DNA from: Propionigenium maris DSM 9537
GTDB taxonomy: Bacteria > Fusobacteriota > Fusobacteriia > Fusobacteriales > Fusobacteriaceae
Assembly: GCF_027925155.1 (NCBI RefSeq)
Contig: NZ_BSDY01000003.1
Location: 215,172 to 279,171, forward strand
DNA: 64,000 nucleotides
Direction: 5' to 3'
Of the stretch, positions 1 to 8,262 are shown in pieces; within the stretch, counting starts at the first letter, position 1; each line of letters begins with the position of its first letter. The position numbers and the translations under genes were made by a program. The notes beneath the pieces were generated by a model. The model was not told where the DNA came from. It made no database searches and saw nothing but the letters and a program-made list of their open reading frames with translations.

Positions 1-760
1 TAAATTTATTCATCCTTCTGATCATACTTGAAGCTAAAAATGCTGCTCCAAAACCATTGTCTATATTAACAACCCCAATACCGCTGGCACAACTGTTCAA
101 CATAGCCAGAAGAGGGGTCATTCCATTGAGGTTGGCTCCATATCCAACACTGGTGGGTACAGCAATTACAGGAACTTCAACCAAACCACCAACCACACTA
201 GGCAGAGCTCCCTCCATTCCGGCTATTGCGATTATTATATCTGCAGAGTCAAGTTCATCCTTTACAGCAAAAAGTCTATGGATACCAGCTACTCCAACGT
301 CATATATCTTTTTACAGTTGCAGCCTAGAGCTTTTAATGTTTCAGAGGCCTCCTCAGCTACTGGAATATCAGATGTTCCTCCGCTCACTATTAGAATCTT
401 TCCATACTTCATAGGGTTAAATTCAGGTTTTAGTATTGCAGTCCTTCCCAGAGGATTGTAGTCTATCTCAACTTCCAGTTGCAGTAACTTGTCATATGAG
501 GTTTGATCCAATCTGGTGAGCAGGATATTATTATTTCCCTTGTGTAGCAGTCTTCTGCTAATTTCTAATATTTGCTCTGAGGTTTTACCCTCACAATATA
601 TGACTTCAGGGACACCCTGCCTTAAAGCTCTGTGATGATCGATAACAGCATGCTCATACCTTTCAAAGGGAAGATCCTTTAATTCCCTAATGGCATCATC
701 CCGGTTAATATCATTGTTCTTATATCTTTCCAATAGATCTACTAATATCTTTTCAGTCAT
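1..760 (-). CDS. larB: LarB, nickel-pincer cofactor carboxylase/hydrolase (3' end cut by window)
   Basis: LarB carboxylates and hydrolyses nicotinic acid adenine dinucleotide as the first step of the nickel-pincer nucleotide cofactor of lactate racemase. The minus frame starts at ATG 760 and stays open for 253 codons to the window edge without a stop. It has the AIR-carboxylase (PurE)-like C-terminal half: ILIVSGGTSDIPVAEEA, then IAGMEGALPSVVGGLV, VPTSVGYGA and a tail DNGFGAAFLAS, which in LarB proteins lies close to the C-terminus, so only a few residues are probably missing. It lies 9 bp downstream of larE and is likely co-transcribed with it. The family call is firm; the exact end is not visible. 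Confidence 0.9.
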   Translation of the reverse strand, partial: MTEKILVDLLERYKNNDINRDDAIRELKDLPFERYEHAVIDHHRALRQGVPEVIYCEGKTSEQILEISRRLLHKGNNNILLTRLDQTSYDKLLQLEVEIDYNPLGRTAILKPEFNPMKYGKILIVSGGTSDIPVAEEASETLKALGCNCKKIYDVGVAGIHRLFAVKDELDSADIIIAIAGMEGALPSVVGGLVEVPVIAVPTSVGYGANLNGMTPLLAMLNSCASGIGVVNIDNGFGAAFLASSMIRRMNKF

Positions 761-769
761 CTTATCTCC

Positions 770-1561
770 CTATAAATTCATACTTCCCTGCTTATATCCA
801 GCTAGATCAAGGGCAGTATACTTAAATCCAATCTCCCTAAACCTCTCAGCAATCATTGAAAATACTTCTCTGTCCAATACCTTTTCCAGCTCTTTATCTT
901 CCACCTCGATTCTGGCAACCTCTCCGTGGTGCCTGACTCTGTATTGATTGATTCCTATCTCTTTCAGGCAGGCCTCTCCCCTCTCCACCATATCCAGCTT
1001 TTCTCTGGTAATTTTTATACCATAGGGTATCCTTGACGCTAAGCAGGCAAAGGCTGGCTTGTCCCAGGTGGGGAGATCAAGTTCCCTTGAAACTTCCCTG
1101 ATATCCTCCTTTGTAAATCCGGCATCCTTCAGAGGGCTTATGATGTTTAACTCCTTTAATGCCCTCATACCAGGCCGGTAATCTGAAAGGTCATCTATGT
1201 TTGACCCGTCAAATATAGCCTCTACTCCAAGTTCCCTGGCTTTCCCCTGAATCAGGGTAAAGAGATGTTTTTTACAGTGGTAGCATCTATCTTTTTGATT
1301 CTCAGTAAAACCAGAGATCTCGCTTCCCCTTATATCTATTTCCACATGGGGAATGCCAATACCTTTTGCCAGTTCTCTGCCCTCCTGGATCTCTGCCTTT
1401 GAATGCATATCCCCAACTATGGTAATAGCCACAGCATTCTTCTTCAATAGATCATAGGATATCTTTGACAGGAGAGTACTATCCACTCCACCAGAAAATG
1501 CAACAGCTACCCTATTATACTTGTTTATCTGTTCCCTTATCTTCAGCAATTTTTCCTTCAA
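770..1561 (-). CDS. larE: LarE, sulfur transferase for the nickel-pincer cofactor
   Basis: LarE is a PP-loop ATPase that adenylates the cofactor precursor and inserts sulfur, giving the thiocarboxylate ligands of nickel. The PP-loop SGGVDSTLL is at residues 23-31. The conserved PAFACLASRIPYG carries Cys173, equivalent to the sacrificial cysteine (Cys176) of Lactobacillus LarE. A CYHC pair (Cys93, Cys96) adds two more cysteines, which would fit the iron-sulfur-cluster type of LarE rather than the single-cysteine suicide type; that is inference. At 263 aa the length is normal. The ribosome site AGGTGAT sits just upstream. It is the first gene of the larE-larB unit, divergent from larA. Confidence 0.92.
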   Translation of the reverse strand: MKEKLLKIREQINKYNRVAVAFSGGVDSTLLSKISYDLLKKNAVAITIVGDMHSKAEIQEGRELAKGIGIPHVEIDIRGSEISGFTENQKDRCYHCKKHLFTLIQGKARELGVEAIFDGSNIDDLSDYRPGMRALKELNIISPLKDAGFTKEDIREVSRELDLPTWDKPAFACLASRIPYGIKITREKLDMVERGEACLKEIGINQYRVRHHGEVARIEVEDKELEKVLDREVFSMIAERFREIGFKYTALDLAGYKQGSMNL

Positions 1562-1947
1562 ACTATCACCTCCTGAGCTCCCTATAAAATTACTTTTAAT
1601 AAACTCTAGTATGAATTATAGCCTTATCTTTATATTTTTCGAAATAAAATTTACTATTTTCAAAATTTTGTGTTCTGATTATGTTATTTTATGCTTTATC
1701 TACAAACATGGGCTTTTATTAAAAATAAAAAAATTTAAAATAAAATTATAGTTTAATCTCCAGGGTCATCAGAGGAGGAAAATATTTTTTAAAGATTTGT
1801 TTAATACCTATGTTTTCCCAGAAAAAACAAGGAGTATTAAACTTCAATCAATAAAAGTAATCATCAAAATTTTTAGGGTGAAAACACTAAAGCCCTCTCT
1901 CATTCCTGATGTTTTAACGAAAAAAATGTATCGTTTTCGAAAAGTTG

Positions 1948-1956
1948 TGGTATAAT
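1948..1956 (+). promoter_or_regulatory. Extended -10 promoter element upstream of larA
   Basis: TGGTATAAT is an extended -10 element. No good -35 box is visible at the expected distance, where the sequence is AT-rich and contains TGTATCGTTTTCGA, a candidate operator. The spacing to larA (about 425 bp) implies a long leader. Confidence 0.5.
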
Positions 1957-2058
1957 TATGATTAAATTAAAAATAACTGTTAAATTTAATGGTTTTTAAA
2001 GGGGAAAAAATAAGACTTAAAAGTAGTAGAAATTCTAAAGAAAGTGCAAAAAAATAAT

Positions 2059-2110
2059 CTGAGATCCACTGGAAATACTGGGGTGGATTTAATCTCAGGT
2101 GATTTTTTTG
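2059..2110 (+). terminator. Terminator-like hairpin (possible attenuator) in the larA leader
   Basis: CTGAGATCCAC (2059-2069) pairs with GTGGAT...ATCTCAG (2083-2098): seven plus four base pairs around a small bulge. GTGA and then T7 (2103-2109) follow. It lies inside the predicted larA leader, so it may be an attenuator, or the end of a short RNA of about 145 nt. Confidence 0.45.
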
Positions 2111-2381
2111 AGGATAAGAAAGCATCTCTAAAAAAAGTTATGAACAGGCAGAAGTGGAAGAGTTCTACTTTTTAAATAAAAAAGTGAAGGTGGAGCTAAA
2201 ATAAATTTAAATTTACTAAAATAATGAATTTTTTAAAAGTATTCATCTGGAGCTTGGTCTCGAAGGACCTTATTAAACCTATTAATTTATTCGGAAATAT
2301 GAAGAATTAAGAGAAGAGTAACATTGCGGCCTTTTTTAACGACTTTAGATTTAGGCAAAATGCCAATGGGAAGGTGATTAT

Positions 2382-3665
2382 ATGACAGCGAAAACCATAA
2401 TCAAGATGCCATATCATAAGACACATATGGATATTGAAGTAGAGACAGAAAAATTAAACGGTATTCTAGCTCCTAGAACAGATGAGTATGATCCTAAGAT
2501 GACCCAAGAAAAAATTGTGCTAAATTCACTGGCTAGTCCAATAGGGACGAAAAAGTTATGTGACCTGGCAAGGGGGAAAAAAAAGGTAGTCTTTATAACA
2601 AGTGATCACACAAGACCCCTTCCAAGCAGGGTAACAGTACCCATTATCTTAGAGGAAATTAGAAGATATAATCCAGAGGCAGACATAACCATCCTTATCT
2701 CAACAGGTTTTCATAGACCAACTACCAGGGAAGAGTTGATCTATAAGATGGGGGAAGAGGTTGTAAATAATGAAAAAATAGTAAACCACATATCAACTAA
2801 TGATGATGATCAGGTTTACGTAGGAAAATTACCTTCTGGAGGTGATCTATACTTAAATAAATTGGCTATGGAAGCTGACCTTCTTATTGCAGAGGGCTTT
2901 ATTGAATCCCACTTCTTTGCAGGATTTTCCGGGGGAAGAAAGAGCATTCTTCCTGGGATAGCATCTGCAAAAACTATCATGTATAACCACAACTCAAAAT
3001 TCATAAACAGCAAGAATGCCAGAACAGGTAAGTTAGAGAATAATCCCATACACCAAGATATGATCTATGCAGCTAGAGCATCAAAGTGTGCTTTTATCCT
3101 AAACACTGTCATAAATAGTGAGAAGGAGATTATTGGCTGCTTTACAGGAGATATAATCGATGCCCATCTTGAAGGATGTAAGTTTGTAGAGGAGCTTGTT
3201 TCTGTAGAAAAGAAGCCGGCAGATATTACAGTGACTTCAAATGGGGGATATCCTCTAGATCAAAATATATACCAAACTGTTAAGGGACTTACTGCAGCAG
3301 AGGCATCAGCAAAGGAGGGAGGAGTGCTTATTACTATATCCTCCTGTTCAGATGGACATGGAGGAGAGGGGTTTTACAGATATGTATCTGAAGCAAGGGA
3401 TGCCAATGAGATATTAGAAAAGGTGATGCAGATACCCATGGAGGATACTCTGCCGGACCAGTGGGAGTTTCATATCCTTGCAAGGATACTATCTAAGTTT
3501 CATGTAATAATAGTGACAGATCTCTGTGATCCCAAGATGATAGAGGATATGCACATGCAGCATGCAAGTACATTTGAGGAAGCACTGGAAAAGGCAAGGA
3601 AGATTACAGGGGACGACTATACTATGACAGTGATACCTGACGGGGTTTCTGTAGTAGTTAAGTAA
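2382..3665 (+). CDS. larA: LarA, nickel-pincer lactate racemase
   Basis: LarA interconverts L- and D-lactate (some homologues act on other 2-hydroxyacids) using the covalently bound nickel-pincer nucleotide. Residues matching the Lactobacillus plantarum active site appear with a constant +3 offset: Arg78 in SDHTRP, His111 in TGFHRP, His177 and Lys187 in SHFFAGFSGGRKS, and His203 in YNHNS. Lys187 is the expected cofactor attachment site and His203 a nickel ligand. The length of 427 aa is typical. The RBS is GGGAAGGTGAT. The maturation genes larE and larB are divergent next door and nickel permease genes follow. LarC, which inserts nickel, is not in this window. Confidence 0.93.
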   Translation: MTAKTIIKMPYHKTHMDIEVETEKLNGILAPRTDEYDPKMTQEKIVLNSLASPIGTKKLCDLARGKKKVVFITSDHTRPLPSRVTVPIILEEIRRYNPEADITILISTGFHRPTTREELIYKMGEEVVNNEKIVNHISTNDDDQVYVGKLPSGGDLYLNKLAMEADLLIAEGFIESHFFAGFSGGRKSILPGIASAKTIMYNHNSKFINSKNARTGKLENNPIHQDMIYAARASKCAFILNTVINSEKEIIGCFTGDIIDAHLEGCKFVEELVSVEKKPADITVTSNGGYPLDQNIYQTVKGLTAAEASAKEGGVLITISSCSDGHGGEGFYRYVSEARDANEILEKVMQIPMEDTLPDQWEFHILARILSKFHVIIVTDLCDPKMIEDMHMQHASTFEEALEKARKITGDDYTMTVIPDGVSVVVK

Positions 3666-3802
3666 CCTAAAATATAATCTCTAGGAGTGGCCTCTGAAGT
3701 CCTGAGATTAACTTAACTTTAGATAGCTAGCTAGAAGATTTTCAGGTATATTTTAATCAATATTAATGACAGTTATACAACAGATAGGGAGGGAATAGTT
3801 TA

Positions 3803-4093
3803 ATGGCTATTGAGAAGATATTAAGAGATATTAAGAAGCTGGAGAATGATTTAGTCGGTTTAAACACTCGCGTAGAGGAACTTTACGGCAGTCCCCTCCC
3901 TGAATTATTGGATGTGGCAGATGACATTAAAGGGATGATGGAGAGGATTAATGGAAAACTTCACAAAGGCTTTTCAGATATAAAAAACGACAGAAAAACA
4001 TTTGATGAATTGATAAGGAAGATATTGTCTACGCCAGAACTTGTGTCTTTAGAGGAGATAAAACTATACCATAGTTTAAAGAGAAGGTTTTAA
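3803..4093 (+). CDS. Small helical protein of unknown function in the lar locus
   Basis: A 96-residue protein behind a strong RBS (GGGAGGGA, 6-7 nt before ATG). It is rich in Lys, Glu, Leu and Ile and looks mostly alpha-helical, with a heptad-like N-terminus (ILRDIKKLENDLVGLNTRVEEL) and no cysteine, histidine cluster or membrane segment that would suggest metal binding or transport. I do not recognise the family. It sits between larA and the nickel permease genes, all on the same strand, so it may share their transcript. A role in LarA maturation or regulation is possible but is only guilt by association. Confidence 0.65.
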   Translation: MAIEKILRDIKKLENDLVGLNTRVEELYGSPLPELLDVADDIKGMMERINGKLHKGFSDIKNDRKTFDELIRKILSTPELVSLEEIKLYHSLKRRF

Positions 4094-4200
4094 AGGTTGT
4101 TTAAGAGGATAAAACTTAAGATTGAAGGCTATAAAAGAAATATTCTGCCTTAACTGTAGCTTCTACAGGTAAATATATAAATTAACTTAAGGAGGAAAAT

Positions 4201-4899
4201 ATGCATTTACCAGATGGTTTTGTTGATCCCAAAATAGCTGCAGGGCTTGGAGTTTTTGCAGCAACAGTACTAGCTTATGCAGTAGAAAAAGTTCATCAGG
4301 CAGTAACTAAATTGGAACAGGTTCCGGTTTTAGCTGCACTAGGAAATGGGGTTGTTAATATTTCAGGAAAAGTTAGAAGAGTGTTAAGTCAGTATGGCAG
4401 AAATTATATGTCAAAACTGGGCTTAGTTACTTCCATGATATTTGCAGCTCAAATGTTTAATTTCCCAATAAGCTCTGGAACATCTGGACACTTGATTGGA
4501 GGATTTTATGCAGCGGTCATATTAGGTCCATGGGGCGGCTCCATAGCTATTACGTTAGTTCTGTTAATTCAAGCTGTTTTTTATGCTGATGGTGGCCTGG
4601 CAGTATTGGGAGCAAATATTGTTAATATGGCAATAGTTGCATCTATTGGAGGGTACTTTCTTTATAGATACTTAAACAAGTGGGTTCCAGAAAATTTCAC
4701 GATTATGTTTGTTGCATGGCTGTCAGTTGTTGCAGCTTCTTTTGCCTGTGCGCTGGAGATGGGATTATCTGAAACATTTAATATAGGAGAAGTATTACTA
4801 CAGATGTCTAAAGTACATATGATTATCGGAATAGGAGAAGCAGTTATAACAGTGCTTCTGATTACTATAACTAAAAAGCTTTTGCACGAGGAGGAGTAA
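4201..4899 (+). CDS. larM: NikM/CbiM-type energy-coupling-factor permease, probable nickel uptake
   Basis: This is the substrate-specific membrane component of an ECF-type nickel/cobalt transporter. The diagnostic N-terminus MHLPDGF places His2 in the metal site, as in NikM/CbiM. Later conserved segments include NFPISSGTSGHLIGG and several hydrophobic helices over 232 aa. A good RBS (AAGGAGGAAA) precedes the ATG. The nikN-like gene follows after 3 nt. Position after larA suggests nickel for lactate racemase, hence the larM name; cobalt cannot be excluded from sequence alone. The ECF partners (CbiQ-like protein and CbiO-like ATPase) are not in the window. Confidence 0.85.
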   Translation: MHLPDGFVDPKIAAGLGVFAATVLAYAVEKVHQAVTKLEQVPVLAALGNGVVNISGKVRRVLSQYGRNYMSKLGLVTSMIFAAQMFNFPISSGTSGHLIGGFYAAVILGPWGGSIAITLVLLIQAVFYADGGLAVLGANIVNMAIVASIGGYFLYRYLNKWVPENFTIMFVAWLSVVAASFACALEMGLSETFNIGEVLLQMSKVHMIIGIGEAVITVLLITITKKLLHEEE

Positions 4900-4902
4900 G
4901 CC

Positions 4903-5178
4903 ATGAAAAAAGGAGCTTATGCATTTCTATTATTGGTGCTAATTATTGTATTACTTGCTTCTTTATTTGCCTCTGGTAAGCCAGACGGATTGGAATTTAT
5001 TGCTGAGCAGCTGGGATTTATCCACAAAGGAGTAGAGAGTAAGTCCCTGTTAACAGATTATACTTTTTCTCCTATTAAAACAGAGGCTACTTCAACAATG
5101 TTTGCAGGTATCTTGGGAATATTATTGTGCTTAGGAACTATTAAACTATATACAACCCTTTATAGAGAGAGGAAATAA
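4903..5178 (+). CDS. larN: NikN-like PDGLE-domain component of nickel/cobalt transport
   Basis: A 91-residue membrane protein with an N-terminal helix (about residues 6-24), the signature SGKPDGLEFIAEQLGF at about 26-41, and a second helix (about 67-86). PDGLE-domain proteins accompany NikM/CbiM permeases and form the accessory metal-transport subunit. Its ATG lies 3 nt after the stop of larM, whose last codons (GAGGAGGAGTAA) supply its RBS, so the two are translationally coupled. The unit ends in a strong terminator 24 nt later. Confidence 0.82.
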   Translation: MKKGAYAFLLLVLIIVLLASLFASGKPDGLEFIAEQLGFIHKGVESKSLLTDYTFSPIKTEATSTMFAGILGILLCLGTIKLYTTLYRERK

Positions 5179-5201
5179 GCCAATCTTAACCCCTTTATAA
5201 T

Positions 5202-5248
5202 ACTCCAGATTAATGTAGAATCGAACTACATTGATCTGGAGTTTTTTA
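5202..5248 (+). terminator. Intrinsic terminator after larN
   Basis: A 17-bp near-perfect stem, ACTCCAGATTAATGTAG (5202-5218) with CTACATTGATCTGGAGT (5226-5242), is followed by a run of six T. Confidence 0.93.
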
Positions 5249-5371
5249 TATGGAAAGAGCTCTAATAATATTTTTTAATGACAGCTTGCTAATTACTGGG
5301 AAGTAATAAAAACTAGGTATTGAAGTCTGTTTAAAGTTTAAAAGCCTCTATATAGATCTACATACCGATAA

Positions 5372-5560
5372 TCAATTGGAGTTGAGCTCGTTGTATTGCT
5401 GGATCACACTTCTATAGAAGAGGTAGATAAAATTAGGAATAAAGTATACTGTGACCACAGACAAAACAAAATCAAAGGAATTCTTGTAGGGAGCTACCAA
5501 GTAAAGGTTACCTATATAGTAAAACAGAGCAATTCTCGCCATCCACATTATATACCTCAT
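5372..5560 (-). CDS. Small hydrophobic (membrane) protein, unknown
   Basis: A 62-residue frame rich in Ile, Leu, Phe, Tyr and Val (start MRYIMWMARIALFYYIGNLY), with two likely membrane segments (about 5-24 and 32-52) and a polar tail. The reason to take it as real is the RBS: AAGGGAGGGATT lies at ideal distance before ATG 5560. I do not recognise the family. It stands alone between the lar terminator and the AEC gene. An overlapping plus frame (5396-5593) lacks an RBS and was left out. Confidence 0.45.
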   Translation of the reverse strand: MRYIMWMARIALFYYIGNLYLVAPYKNSFDFVLSVVTVYFIPNFIYLFYRSVIQQYNELNSN

Positions 5561-6106
5561 AGTAATCCCTCCCTTATAGATAAATTCCTTTAATAAAATT
5601 ATACTCTATAAAAAATATTTTGCCTTTAGATAAGCTGTCTACACTACAGGCACTTTTATCAATAATTTCGAATTTGTGAAATATTATTTTTTCAAAAATA
5701 CTAGGACTTTCCAATTTAAATAAAAAATTCTCATCTTTCTATCTTATAAGTGTTTTTATCACAGCTTTTAAGAATTTCACTATGAAATTTCCTGTCAATT
5801 TTCAATCTAAAAATTCCAATTATGTGTCCCAAAAAAATATTTTAAATTTATAATCGGAACTCAGTTTTGATATAGTTTACTTTTTGTTTGCTCTAATTTA
5901 AATAGAAAAGTAATTATTTAAGTTATTTAAGTGAGGAACCGGTATATAACTTAGATAGTGATTAATTTATTTAAATAACTAATTTAAATATTTCACTAAA
6001 TATCAAAAGAAAAAAATATTTTATATAATCTTTCTATAGATAAAAGCCTGGAATCTTACGGAAGATTCTAGTGAAAACAATAATTTAAAATGGAGGAATA
6101 GGGCGA
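5561..6106. other. AT-rich intergenic region before the AEC carrier gene
   Basis: No gene is seen. Very AT-rich DNA holds candidate promoters for both flanking genes. A TATAATCTTTC tract is at about 6025-6035, and an imperfect hairpin, GGAATCTTACGGAAGATTCT, is at about 6051-6070, just ahead of the AEC start. Confidence 0.4.
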
Positions 6107-7150
6107 ATGAGCTTAGGAGAGATTTTACAGGGTATATTAAGCAATGACAAGATTACAGGGGCAATTGCTTCATCGATTTTAATCATCTTATTTGGTTACT
6201 ACTTAAGAAAGAGAGAGGTACTGACAAAGGAAACATCAAAGATGCTTTCAACTGTTATTTTATCGGTATCACTACCGGCACTGGCATTTAAAGCATTTAT
6301 GCAGGATATCAATCAGGAAAGTCTGGCACAGGGAATAAACCTTCTAATCTGGGGTTTTGCAATCTATATAATACTGATTCTGATAACGAAGATAATCTAT
6401 GTAAAATATGAGGGGGACAAGCAGTCTGTACTTAGGGTGCTGACGGTATTTGGTTCAACTACATTCTTTGGTATACCTATCATTGCAGCAGTATATGGTA
6501 CAGAGGGAGTTATGTATGCTTCTATCTTTAACATTGCTTACAGAGTATTCCTGTATTCATATGGTTACGTAAAGATGGCAGGACTTAAGATGGATAAGGA
6601 AAATGTTAAAAAGATGATCCTAAACCCTATAGTACTGGCTACATTTTTCGGTATGTTTATCTGGGTATTCCAGGGATCACTACCACAGGTTATAGTTGGA
6701 GACAAAGCCTATGCATTCCTGAGACTGGATAAAACAGCTTACTGGCTATATAAGCCTATGACCTACCTGGGAGCTCTCTGCTCACCGCTGGCATGGATCT
6801 CTATAGGTGCTAAGCTTGCTGATATATCGTTAAAGGAAGCTTTTACTTCAGTAGATTCATGGTTCTACAGCCTGGTAAAGGTTATATTTGTTCCACTAGT
6901 TAATATAGTAGCTCTATACCTGCTTACAGTAAGCGGAATACTTCCTATTTCCTTTGTAGCCCTTGCTACTGTAGTGATCATGATGGCTACTCCTACAGCA
7001 ACTGTTGCAGCTGCATATGCTATCAAGTTTGACAGGGAAGCACTGCTTACTTCAAATGGATCACTACTATCAACGGTGCTATGTGTTGTATGTATGCCTT
7101 TCTGGATAATAGTATTGGAAGTAATAAAATCATTGAATATATTTGCATAG
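6107..7150 (+). CDS. AEC-family (auxin efflux carrier type) permease, probable organic-acid transporter
   Basis: A 347-residue polytopic membrane protein of the AEC family, which in bacteria includes malate and other organic-acid permeases. Around ten helices are visible, with family features such as the N-terminal ILIILFGYYLRKREVLT, the ILSVSLPALAFKAF segment (conserved Leu-Pro-Ala), and a C-terminal MMATPTATVAAAYA. The RBS TGGAGGAATAG precedes ATG. The 2-hydroxyacid dehydrogenase begins 18 bp downstream and shares its terminator. Together with the citrate/malate-type sensor kinase that follows, this suggests transport of a 2-hydroxy- or dicarboxylic acid. The substrate is not determined. 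Confidence 0.82.
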   Translation: MSLGEILQGILSNDKITGAIASSILIILFGYYLRKREVLTKETSKMLSTVILSVSLPALAFKAFMQDINQESLAQGINLLIWGFAIYIILILITKIIYVKYEGDKQSVLRVLTVFGSTTFFGIPIIAAVYGTEGVMYASIFNIAYRVFLYSYGYVKMAGLKMDKENVKKMILNPIVLATFFGMFIWVFQGSLPQVIVGDKAYAFLRLDKTAYWLYKPMTYLGALCSPLAWISIGAKLADISLKEAFTSVDSWFYSLVKVIFVPLVNIVALYLLTVSGILPISFVALATVVIMMATPTATVAAAYAIKFDREALLTSNGSLLSTVLCVVCMPFWIIVLEVIKSLNIFA

Positions 7151-7168
7151 GATTAGGAGGAGTTTGAG

Positions 7169-8164
7169 ATGTCAGTAAACTTAGTATGTTATGGTGTAAG
7201 AGATGTAGAAACAGAGTACTTCAACAGGTTAAATAAATATGATTTTAAAACTACATATGTAAAGGACCTTTTAACCACTGAAAACCTTCATATGATAGAG
7301 GGAAATGAGGCAGTGATGCTTAGAGGAAACTGCCCTGCTAACGAGGAAAATATAAGGGTAATGGCAGACTACGGTGTAAAATACCTCCTTACGAGAACTG
7401 TGGGATACAACCACATCGATCTGGAGGCAGCAAAGAAGCACGGTATGAAGGTAGCCAGAGTACCTGGATACTCTCCCAATGCAATTGCTGAACTGGCTCT
7501 TACCCTGGCTATGATGCTCCTTAGAAACACAGCATATACTGTGCATAAAACAAGGAGGCAGGACTTTACAGCTGATGCACAGATGTTCAGTCCTGAAATC
7601 AGAAGGTGTACAGTGGGAATAGTTGGAACGGGAAAGATTGGATTAACTGCTGCCAGGCTATTTAAGGGGCTAGGAGCAAGAGTGATCGCTTACGATCTCT
7701 ATCCAAGTGAGGAGGGAGCTCAGGTTGTAGAGTATATGTCACTGGATGAGGTTATAGCCCAGTCCGATGTATTATCTATACACTGCCCATACTTCAAGGA
7801 TTCAAACCACTATATGATAGATGATGATTTCATAGCTAAGATGAAGCCAGGTGCTATCCTTATAAATACAGCAAGGGGAGAGCTCCATGATGTAGAGGCT
7901 ATAATAAGAGGACTGGAGTCAGGAAAGATTGGAGGATTCGGTACCGACGTACTGGAGGGAGAGCAGAAGGTATTCTTTAAGGACCTGAGAGACCAGGAGC
8001 TGGAAGATAAAAATATCGAAAAACTTGTAAAGATGTTTCCCAAGGTAATAATTACTCCTCACATCGGTTCATATACAGATGAAGCTCTTGTAAATATGGT
8101 AGAAATATCGTATGATAATCTAAATGATATCCTTATAAATGGTAGAAGTGAAAACGAACTTTAA
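7169..8164 (+). CDS. D-2-hydroxyacid dehydrogenase (D-lactate dehydrogenase / (R)-2-hydroxyisocaproate dehydrogenase type)
   Basis: This NAD-dependent enzyme reduces a 2-oxoacid to the D-(R)-2-hydroxyacid. The nucleotide loop is VGTGKIG (153, 155 and 158 are the glycines) with Asp176 placed for NAD ribose. The catalytic triad Arg236 (NTARGEL), Glu265 (DVLEGE) and His298 (TPHIGS) is complete. The length of 331 aa is typical of the LdhA/HicDH subgroup. Pyruvate, 2-oxoisocaproate or phenylpyruvate are all possible substrates; sequence alone does not choose. It is co-transcribed with the AEC carrier and lies 3.5 kb from lactate racemase, which is compatible with D-lactate metabolism. Confidence 0.85.
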   Translation: MSVNLVCYGVRDVETEYFNRLNKYDFKTTYVKDLLTTENLHMIEGNEAVMLRGNCPANEENIRVMADYGVKYLLTRTVGYNHIDLEAAKKHGMKVARVPGYSPNAIAELALTLAMMLLRNTAYTVHKTRRQDFTADAQMFSPEIRRCTVGIVGTGKIGLTAARLFKGLGARVIAYDLYPSEEGAQVVEYMSLDEVIAQSDVLSIHCPYFKDSNHYMIDDDFIAKMKPGAILINTARGELHDVEAIIRGLESGKIGGFGTDVLEGEQKVFFKDLRDQELEDKNIEKLVKMFPKVIITPHIGSYTDEALVNMVEISYDNLNDILINGRSENEL

Positions 8165-8170
8165 TAGATA

Positions 8171-8200
8171 AGGCTGCTGAAAATTCAGCAGCTTTTATTT
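8171..8200 (+). terminator. Intrinsic terminator after the dehydrogenase
   Basis: GCTGCTGAA/TTCAGCAGC stem (8173-8192) followed by TTTTATTTT. Confidence 0.92.
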
Positions 8201-8262
8201 TATAAAGAGATTAGAGAATAAAAGAGATTAATCTATGTGGTTATTAAAGGAGATGATCCAAG

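Larger units (their letters stand above)
1562..2381 (+). other. Divergent lar intergenic region with long larA leader
   Basis: An 820-bp AT-rich gap separates larE (minus) and larA (plus). It holds an extended -10 box TGGTATAAT (1948-1956) reading toward larA and a hairpin followed by seven T (2059-2109). A second short hairpin, GGTC/GACC, lies near 2258-2271. No convincing protein-coding frame was seen. If the -10 box is used, the larA transcript has a leader of about 420 nt. Confidence 0.5.

Noticed and set aside
5396..5593. 65-aa plus-strand ORF opposite the small membrane gene
   Set aside because: No RBS, and it covers the same DNA as the better supported minus-strand frame.
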